This document shows, piece by piece, positions 15,901 to 24,800 of a stretch of 64,000 nt of DNA. The stretch lies in assembly GCA_005784505.1 (NCBI GenBank), contig VCAZ01000050.1, positions 1,736,001-1,800,000 of the forward strand, given 5' to 3'. Each line of letters starts with the position of its first letter. Positions within the stretch are counted from its first letter, which is position 1. The notes under the pieces are model-generated. The model was not told the DNA's origin and did no database searches. It saw only the letters and a list, made by a program, of their open reading frames with translations. Source of the DNA: Bagarius yarrelli (lineage: Eukaryota; Chordata; Actinopteri; Siluriformes; Sisoridae). Both the position numbers and the translations under genes were made by a program.

Positions 15901-16413
15901 AGTTCAATTCTCAGCAATCACTGGGCCCCTGAGCATGGCCCTCAACCCTCAATTGTAAAAGTGATAAATTTAAGTCCCTCTTTAAGGACGTCTAATAAAA
16001 CACTGTAAAGACGCTTATTAGGGACCATCAATAAATTACCAGTTAAATTTTTTCCCCAATATTTCATGTCGACTTGCACGTTTATTTTCAATTGATAGTT
16101 TGATTAATTTATCATTCACAAGAACTGGGAACTTTTACTATAAAATGTCAAATGTACAAATCAAATAAGAAAAAGTGTTGAAAGTCTAATAAAAGCGAAA
16201 TATATAAATAACAGTAAAAGGATAACATAACGTTACCATTTTTTTCCTCCTCGAGGCGCAGGATGTTATTTCACTGCACATCTTTTCACCATGTAAAGGA
16301 ACCGAAGCGCTCATAAGCACGCGACTGATGAGTTTATTATAAATCCGACCGATTAGTTTCATGGAGAACATTATAAAGTGTAACACCCAAACCCAGACTG
16401 TAACTTTACGCAT
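12967..16413 (-). CDS. ptrh1: Peptidyl-tRNA hydrolase 1 homolog (5 exons)
   Basis: The product cleaves the ester bond of peptidyl-tRNAs released from stalled ribosomes and recycles the tRNA; the family is bacterial-type Pth. Exons on the minus strand: 16413-16237, 15044-14825, 14689-14590, 13378-13333, 13242-12967. All junctions are GT-AG with matching phases, giving 272 codons against about 214 in human from memory. The GNPG..GTRHN motif is at residues 64-74, with Asn65 and the catalytic His73; LMNVNG follows in exon 2; VHDE has Asp148; GHNG has Asn169. All known active-site residues are therefore present. The extra length is a basic N-terminus, possibly a mitochondrial targeting signal with a second in-frame Met at 15, and a Lys/Glu-rich tail after about residue 230. 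The gene is head-to-head with secisbp2. The exact start codon is the least certain point. Confidence 0.9.
13955..13980 (+). repeat. Poly-G tract of 26 bases
   Basis: An uninterrupted run of 26 G in the ptrh1 intron between exons 3 and 4; the pre-mRNA carries C. Its true length may be uncertain, because such runs are hard to sequence. Confidence 0.9.
14187..14365 (+). mobile_element. V-SINE copy
   Basis: A full-length copy: tRNA-like head with a B-box-like GGTTCGGTTTCC, the AAGGCCCTTATTGCTCAGTT middle, and the core GTCTGCCAAATGCTGTAAAT. It lies in a ptrh1 intron. Confidence 0.85.
15355..15590 (-). mobile_element. Interspersed repeat (GGACTGGCAACC family) next to a hAT-like end
   Basis: Read on the minus strand, 15355-15560 matches the family also seen at 56808-57125 and 60812-61140: a CATAGGAGTG segment, GATGGACTGGCAACCTGTCC, then GGATAGACTCCAGCAGATCC. 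At its 5' side, 15535-15590 holds CAGTGGTTCCCAACAGGGGC (minus strand), which looks like the terminus of a hAT-like DNA element. Confidence 0.6.
15645..15833 (-). mobile_element. V-SINE copy, reverse orientation
   Basis: Nearly complete in reverse: the core GGACGTCTGCCGAATGTTGT on the minus strand and the tRNA-like head near 15780-15830. It is the left arm of an inverted SINE pair with the next copy, inside ptrh1 intron 1. Confidence 0.85.
15846..16015 (+). mobile_element. V-SINE copy, diverged
   Basis: Forward copy starting GAATGGTAGCTCAGTGGTTA with the B-box-like GGAGTTCAATTCTC. The 3' core is degraded (AAGGACGTCTAATAAAACAC). It begins about 12 bases after the inverted copy on its left. Confidence 0.8.
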
Positions 16414-16694
16414 TAATCAAAAGGCAGTCATTACCTTCAGTTACATCAGAGAATTTTACACTGTTACACTGATTACAACATCCTAATTCTCAGTTTAAAT
16501 AAAAAAGACGAAGAAGGATCTGCCTTTCATTCAAAATGTTCCCTTTTGTTTTCTATTAAAAAATCGTGGCAGAGGTTAAAATGACCGGAAAACAATGGTT
16601 GCCACTAACACAATTCTCCTACAGATTAAATATATAACGTTTTAAAGCAACGAACGCTTCCGGAAACATTTTAAGATGTATTGTTTGTTTAGAA

Positions 16695-16755
16695 ACCAGT
16701 AATAATTCTGTATTTAACCAGTAATAATTCTGTATTTAACTAGTAATAATGCCAG
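16695..16755 (+). repeat. Tandem repeat, unit about 22 bases
   Basis: CCAGTAATAATTCTGTATTT occurs twice in direct succession, followed by a third partial copy (CTAGTAATAAT). Confidence 0.85.
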
Positions 16756-17446
16756 TTGTTTTTAACAACATGGCAACTTCATACGGTCAGCCTTCGGAGA
16801 GATGACGAAGAAAAAGCACTATAAGGCGCTGATGCCATCTAGAGGACAGACCTGAATACTGCAAGACAAATTATAAGGAGGGCTAAAACAATTGAGTAAA
16901 GCAAATGTAAATAAATAAAGCAAATAAAAAAAACGAAGCAAGTAATTGGGGAAATAAGTAAATTAATAATAAAAAATAAGTGCAAAAAGTATTAATGAAA
17001 TTAATAAGTAGCTGCATATTATTTATTTGTAAACTGTAACTAATTATTTGTTTGTTCCGGGTGGCGCGCTCAGGGACGCCCCCCTGCTGTGAGGCCCGGA
17101 CTCTTATAGGAGGAAGGATAATGGAGTGCTTGTGTACGTGTTTTAGGGGTAAAACAACCCCCTCAACTGAAAAATCTCAAAAATCTTTTGTGATTTCTCC
17201 TTTCTTAAATTTTCTTTGTCTTTGATAGTTTTTCTTCTTTTCTCATTTTCTTTTCTTTACTTCTTTTTTTCTGTACTTATTTTCTTTTCTACTAACTTTC
17301 TTTTCTCCGGCTTTTTTTTCTATACCAGGGCTGCGCCCCATACCTGGTGCTACCTAAATGACCGCACGCCGACTGCTTGGTTCTTTGTTCTTTTATAGGC
17401 GCGCGCTCAGGTGTCTTGTATTTCCCTGATTAGACTTCATGGCGGC

Positions 17447-17459
17447 GTTGCCTGGCAAC
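17447..17459. promoter_or_regulatory. RFX-type X-box palindrome
   Basis: GTTGCCTGGCAAC is a perfect inverted repeat with a one-base spacer, which fits the known RFX-family half-site GTTNCC paired with GGNAAC. It lies between the ptrh1 and secisbp2 starts. Binding is inference. Confidence 0.4.
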
Positions 17460-18056
17460 TGCACGCAGTTGTGGGTGCGCGCGTGCCTGACTAGAAACTC
17501 GCGGGTTAGCTGTCCGCGAGTCCGCCTGACTAGACGCTCCGAGATGTTATATTTTTGTACCTTTTATTATGTATGTACACACACTGCTCTCTTTTCATTA
17601 TTAATTAATTTATTCATATTTAATAAATTTATTTAAAGCATCTTACAGCAAGTAAGCCTGTTTTATATGTAAAAGTTTATGCTTAACATTGATTCTCAAC
17701 CACTACCATGTAGGCAGACAAACTTGTAGACAAACACACATTCTTCAGGGGTTTTTAAAATAATTTTAACATTGCCTATTAATCCATATTATGAAATAAT
17801 TAATTTATGAAGTTTTAATTAACTTTAACTTTTTTTTTGATAGATGTATTAATGAATATGGCAGGTTGAATACATATTATTGGATTTTTAGGTTAGGGTA
17901 AACAATTAATAATTTTAAAAGCTTTAAAAGGAAAAAAATGGTCATTGTTAAACTTACTGTTAATCGTTTCAGTCTGTCATCTCCATCTCTAACGCTAGAT
18001 GGCGAAAGTGGGAAGAAAAAAAATTTCGAGAGCGATACCAGTGACGAAATTAGAGT

Positions 18057-18105
18057 GGGCGTGGTGTGTACATATGTGGGCGTGGTGTGAGAAGTAAGGG
18101 GCGTG
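18057..18105 (+). promoter_or_regulatory. Three KLF/SP-type boxes upstream of secisbp2
   Basis: GGGCGTGG at 18057-18064, the same octamer at 18078-18085, and GGGGCGTG at 18098-18105, spaced about 20 bases apart. They lie just before the presumed first secisbp2 exon, which ends with a GTAAGT donor after 18282. This looks like a proximal promoter. Confidence 0.45.
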
Positions 18106-18796
18106 TCTTGTAATATCACGGGACGCAGATGGATAGACTTGCTTCCGGCATTTGTACCTTTCAAAATACAAGTTCACTGACGGTGTTATTTGTGTATTTG
18201 TGTGCTGAAGTTTGAGCTGATCAGACAGATAGTTACATTTCTCGAATATTATGTTATTTATTCTGGACCAGGACAAAAATATGTAAGTCAAAATCCATCC
18301 TATTGAAATACAGACCAACGCCTGACTTTTTATAGGATGCTGGAGTTATAACGCAGTATTTACATGTAGAATGATTTTGTTTAGCCTTGTGGCTAACGAA
18401 GCTAATGGGTTAATGTTTATCATTCAGGCAGACAGACAGACAGACAAGTTTATGTCACATGTAACAGACAAACAACAACAATTTCAGCTCCAGAATGACT
18501 GTAGATCGCCTTATAACGGGACCAGAATAAAGATAACAACTGAATAACGTTAGCTAGGAAAACTTAGTTTATTGGTAAACTGCTTGATTAAGTAAATATA
18601 TATATATATAAAAAATTTTTTTTAAGATTTAATAGTCTAATAGAGACAAATCATATACGAGTAAACATGACCAGCTGGATGTGATTTCAGATAATAACAT
18701 TTGTCCTTATTCTCTTTCAGGGGCTGATAATGCTTTTAAATCACCATTCAAGAAATATTTCATTGAGCCAACACAAAGATTAAAACTGAACCCAGA

Positions 18797-18814
18797 ATGC
18801 AGGAAAGTTTGAAA

Positions 18815-18873
<59 letters not shown>

Positions 18874-21800
18874 GTACTGAATGTTTTATTAGCTGAAATG
18901 GAAAATCATTTTAAATGTCTGACTGTTTGACTATTTATGATTCAGACCTTTAACGAAAGATCGACAGAGATCTACGGAGAACTGGTTCGATAGGAGACAG
19001 CGGTCCACAGTTACAGACAGTCCAGGATGCAGTGGATCGAAGGGATCTGTTTCCGGGAGATTCCAGCATCCAGGAGGAAGCAGAAGTCTTCAGAATGACA
19101 CTGGCCAAAAGGGAGCCACATCAGTGAACACAGGAAAGGTTCATTCACTTTAAATGTAGTATGTAAAATAATACTCAGTTCTGTTGTCAGTGTAAATGTT
19201 CTGTATTTGGGTTAATTACGGCTAAACTTACACTGCAGGTCTTCATACGCAATTCCGATTTTGTGACTTTTAATGACCTGATTAGATCATCTTTTAAAAC
19301 TGACCTGTATCGATATCTACATTTACACTATACACAGCAAAACAGCCCAATGTAGACGCACTGACCGGAAAAGGAAGTAAAAACGGAGCGATAAGTGGAC
19401 GCAATGGACCAAGACGAAACGATTATTCAGGGTTTTGCTTCCGCATCATATTTGCAATGCTCTCTTTAGGCAAAGGAAACAGTGGAGAGCCCTTCTTTCA
19501 GATAGATATAGATATATAGATATCTATATCTCGCTGTTGATGGTGGTTGAAGACCACCTAAGTTGACGTCATGCGCCACCGTGGCTTCTTCGATGACGTT
19601 GACTTGTGTTGACGGGTGAAAATTTGATCTGTCTATTTACATGGCAAACGCTAATGCACGCATCCAAATCATGTCCAGTTTATTTCCAGATACAAATGAG
19701 GCCTAAATCCGATCTAAAAAATATCGGAATTCATGTGCTTTTTGTCTACTTACATGATTGTCGGTTGTATCCCAGCTGTACCACAGTGGAGAATTGGGTC
19801 ACTTGATACATGCAGTGTAAATGCAGCCAAAAAGTTCAACATCCATTAAATAAAACTTTTTCACATAGTTTTATTTCTTGTTCGACTTGTTTAAATCGTA
19901 CAGCAATCAAGGCCGAAGGCTGACCCTCACAATAAAAAAAGAGTAAACAGAAAATCATCAGACGCAGCCAGAGGAGGTAATCTATTAAGCAAGGACACCC
20001 ATCCTAGACAAACACAATCCTAGACAAAGACTTTATTATGTTTTTCAAACTTCTTTTTTGAAAAAGGTTCTAAAGGTTTTAGACCTTCTGTGAATTCTGA
20101 AGGAAGATCCAAGGCAGAGGTTTTGACTAGTTGCCAGTTTGAAGTGAATCTGTCTGATTTCCCTGAGCTGTGTGACGCCAAGCCGGTCCCAAGTTCAGTT
20201 ACTCGACCGTGCTGGGGTTCAGTCAAAACATCAGCCCATCATGAATCACCAGCAGCCTCTGTTCAGGTACAGTAGAGGGCATGAAATTATATACTCTCTG
20301 ATACTGATCTCCTTTAATTACAGTCTGAATAAAATATGATCTCATGTTAACCTCTTTTAGGAGACATCAGGAAATAAAGGACCCAAACCAATGAAATCAA
20401 TAGGACATGTCCCCACAACAGAAAAGACTCAACAGAAACCTATCAAAACAGGTAGAATCGACATTTTTACACACATTTTTTTTCAGTGTGCGGAAGTGGT
20501 AGCACAGTGGGTAAAGTGTTAGACTGCTAATTGGAAGACCAGGGTTCGATTCCCACCCCACTGCTGCTGGACCTCTGAACAAGGCCCTTAACCCCCAATT
20601 GCTCAGTTGTATAAAAGCGATACATGTAAGTCGCTCTGTATAAGGACGTCTGCTAAATGCTGTGAATGTATGTGTGATAGTGTGATAGTCTGTGGTTGTA
20701 TAACAAGTTGCTTTATTTAGTTGCAGATGCTGACCTTGTGTTACCGAACCCATATGAATCACCAGCAACCTCCTGGGCCAGCATTGCTTCTCAACCTCCA
20801 AAAATCATGCAAAAGAACCCTGCAGCACGGGATGCATCATCTCAGGTAAATCTAATTGGCATTTGTAGATTTGCAAATTCCTAAAATAGTCTGAAAGGAA
20901 CAACGGGACAACTGGAGTTCTAAAATTAAGGCGCTTTAAGTTATGCTGCCGTCTCGCAGACCTGAACTTATTAAAATTGACCATATTCATTTTTTTCATT
21001 CAGGAGGACGTGTGTCAGCCAGAAGATGAACAAACTGCTAAGAAGAAAAGAAAGAAAAAAAAGAAATCCAAACCAGCGTGTGAGGATGTCGAGCCCGAGT
21101 CACACAATATGGTGCTGAAACAGCAGGAGCCTCCGAAGTTTGAGGTAAGTAATTTAATCATTATCTTATATGGGATTCTGACACAGTGACTTCTAAACAT
21201 CTTTCAGAAGGTAGTGGTGAGACATCACTAATGCCGTTTTGTCCTAGGATGAAGAAGAGTTTCCGGATCTTTCTTTGGCCTGTGTTAATCCAATCAAAGC
21301 ACAGAGGCATTTGACAGTTCCTGGAAAACAGGTAATGGCTTTTAGAGGAAGACGATATCGACATGATGCTTTGTTTGGTCCTCACCTTTTGTCTGTGTCA
21401 TGCAGGACAGCGCTGAGATACCGGAGAAAGGTGGGTCAGTTCTGCAACCGGAGAATATAAACAAAAGCAAAGCTGCTGATGTAAAGTCTGGATCTGCTAC
21501 TGCAAAGAAAGTACAGGTTAGATGTGACCTCATTTACCTCATTTTACAAAGCCGATAAAAAAGCATTACTAACACACACAGACTAAACACTGCTCCCCCT
21601 CCAGCCTGCAGGTCAGAAGAAGAGCAAGGCACTTGTTCAGCTTGACCTTGGGAACATGTTGGCAGTTCTGGCCCAGAAACAACAGTCTCAAAAATCCAGG
21701 CAAGATGTCAAACCACTGACCCTTTCAGGTATTAATTTGCCTACAGCTATTTTATAATTTATGCGTGTTGGCACACCCTTTTCTAAAAGATTAAATTATT

Positions 21801-24800
21801 ACTAAAGCTGTTAGATAAAGTGAGGATGTTACTGGAATACTGTTTGAATAATTCAGCTTCATGAATAATTGTTTGGAGGTTTAAAATGTATTGTTAGAAT
21901 TCAAGTTTGTGTTACATTTAGTAGGAGGATCCCTACCCCTCGTTCACAAGGACCCACCAGCTCAGAAGAAGCATTCCCGGCAGCAAGAAAGAACAGCACA
22001 CAACCCTTTGGATTCTACCTGCCCTTTAGTGAAGAAGGGAAAACAGCGAGAGGTCCCTAAAGCTAAAAAGCCTACACCCCTTAAAAGAGTAGGTCATCTA
22101 TAGCCTGTTATTTATTTACCTTAAAGTCCTAAGGGCCTGTAAGACCTTCTGTGTTCTTAATCAAATTCTTTTATGCAGGTCATTTTAAAGGAGAGAGAAG
22201 AAAGGAAACAGAACCGCTTGCTAGAAGAAAGAGATCCAGCAGAAATGACAAGTAAAGTCAGTCAAGAAACGCAAGCCAATGAGAATCAGTCTGAACCGCA
22301 GCTGTGTAATGAAATTACAAGTAATCATGACTTTAAATACAATAATAATTGGCATTCTGGGTGTATGTTTAAAATTACCCTTTTAAACTATTGCTATTGA
22401 TCGATACGAAGTCATTGAGGCTGCATTTACACTGCAGATCTTGATGCCCAATTCCGATTTTGTGACTACATCCGTTTTGGTTTTTTTTAAAGACCCGCTT
22501 ACATCTTTTAAAACTGACCCATATCTACATCACAACCCAATGTAGACGTACTGACCGGAAAAGAATTAAAAACTGTGCGATATTTGATAGACGCAATGGA
22601 GAAAGTCTAAAATATTTTTCAGTATTTTTCTTTTGCATTGAATTTAAAGGTCGGCAAAACAATGCTCTCTATAGGCAGAAAAAACAAAAAGAGGAGAGCC
22701 CTTTATGCAACCTGGAAAATGTAGCATAAATCGCTACATATCTGTCACTGTTGGTGTCCACCTGACCACCGTTGCTTATTCAGTGACATTCGACTCACAC
22801 TGACGGGTGGAAATCGGATACAGGGCACTAATATACTAATGCATGTATACAAATAAGCCCTGAAACCAATCTAAAAATATCGGCTTTTTTCCCTGCTTAC
22901 ACAATCGTGGGTCATATCCCATCTGTACCACATTGGAGGAAAAAATCTGAATTGGGTCACTTGATACATGCGGTGTAAATGCGGCCTAAAATAAGAGATT
23001 TGATAACCTATAAATTGATTTGAATGTAAGGTGTCCAAAGTGTTGTTGAGGAGGCTGATCAAACAGGATTATCTGAAAACCCCGAGACCCATGAGGAAGA
23101 AAATGCGGCACCTGAAAATGAAGATTTAATTTCCATCCCAAATCGTCCAAAAATCCACAGTAGAAAATTCAGAGAGTAAGAAAATACCCTCGCAGATGTC
23201 AGGCATGTGCTTAATGCTATATGTATAGGGTTAAATATTTTACAAGCGTATTTGACTTCAACAGCTATTGCAGCCAGATGCTAAGTAAGGATGTAGATGA
23301 GTGTGTAACCACCCTGCTGAAGGAGCTGGTGAGGTTCCAGGACCGGCTTTATCAAAAAGATCCCATGAAGGCCAGGATGAAGAGACGGCTGGTGATGGGT
23401 CTCAGAGAGGTGCTGAAACACCTGAAGCTGAGGAAAGTCAAGTGTGTCATCATCTCTCCCAACTGTGAACGTGTACAATCTAAAGGTAGAGAAAGAAACA
23501 GACCTGCTTTAAGTGTATATGTGTACAGTATATCTGTGTACTTGCACTATATTGCCAAAAGATATGTGAATTTTATCTTATTCCAGTTTTACTTCCCATT
23601 TTGCTTCGTTCTTTTAGTAACTCTTTCCACTTTAATATAGAGCTGTAAAGTGAGATATACATGTTTATTTAACTTCAATAGTATTCGTGAGATCAGGCTC
23701 AAATGTCAGTTGAGGGTGTCTGAGATGCAGTCGGCGTTCCAGTTCATCCCAGTGGTGTTAAAGATCAGGACTTGCAGAGGACATTTTCCACTTCATTCAT
23801 AAGTCGAGCCACTTTATCTATGTAGCACTTTTCAGCAATAGAGATTGTGTCAGAGCAGCTTTACAGAATCAAATAATACATTCACTAAAACACTCAGTTT
23901 AGTTTAATTAATATCTGTAAATAGTCCTCAACTAAGCAAACCAGAGGCAACCAAAAATCCACCTGTGACAGAATAGAAAATAAACCCTTCGGAGAAACCA
24001 TGCTAGTCGGGGTCAAGTCTCTTCTGACCAGATGAACCAGCGGGTTATTCCATACTGCAGCAAAGTTTCCATGGTCTTGTCCAGATGGTCGTCTGTAAGA
24101 CAAGGTCATCACTGGAAAACTGCCCCTAGAGCTTATTGTCTCTTTTCTGATTTACCAACTGGGCTGCTTCGGACATATTAGTGTAGATGTCATTTATAGT
24201 TACATTATACAAGTACATTGTGTGTTATTAGTGGTGTTCCTTGTTCTGGTTAACCTGATTATTGCAGTCTAACAACCCTTTAACGGATCTGAATAATGAA
24301 AATGTGTAAATGTGTAATGTGTAAACCAGGTTAAAGGGATGACACAATGCCTTAATGGAACTCTGATTTTCTGCACGTCATGCGGGAACAGTGTTTGTTC
24401 TCTGAGTTCCAGTGAAGGAATAATGTAATACAAGCATACAAAGACATGTTTGTATAGTGGAACCATATATGGATCTGATGGTGAGGTGTCCACAAACCTT
24501 TGGCAATATAGTGTATGTGAGAGATTCTTTATTAAAACCACACTTGTCATTGCAGACATTATACAAACAATGGCAGTTATAAGAGGAATCAACAAACTGT
24601 TCTTATGTGCTATATACATTTTTGCCCAAAATTGCTGGGTGTATTTAACATACGAAGCTTTTCAGTCAAATGACCTTAAATACCCTTTTTGTGCAGTTTA
24701 ACCATATTTGCTAAATATGCATTAATATGAATAACTTGTCATGTGCAGGTGGTCTCGATGAAGCTCTTCACACAATAATTGATACGTGTCGGGAACAAGA

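Larger units (their letters stand above)
16414..18180. promoter_or_regulatory. Divergent promoter region between ptrh1 and secisbp2
   Basis: The two genes point away from each other across this 1.8 kb segment. It contains the GC-richer block 17050-17560, an RFX-type palindrome and three KLF/SP-type boxes (listed separately). No protein-coding exon was recognised; the short frames at 17216-17398 and 17439-17636 lack any family signature. Confidence 0.5.

Noticed and set aside
20487..20560. tRNA gene
   Set aside because: The A-box and B-box-like sequence belongs to the SINE head; no cloverleaf with a proper anticodon arm is evident. The same holds for the other V-SINE copies and for the B-box-like motif near 32200.
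20397..20801. 134-codon frame on the minus strand
   Set aside because: It crosses a V-SINE and is antisense to two secisbp2 exons; a similar CNHF..LYPLCYH-type antisense peptide is expected from any copy of the SINE.
24269..24619. 116-codon frame on the minus strand
   Set aside because: It lies across the right end of the Tc1-type MITE and does not resemble a transposase.
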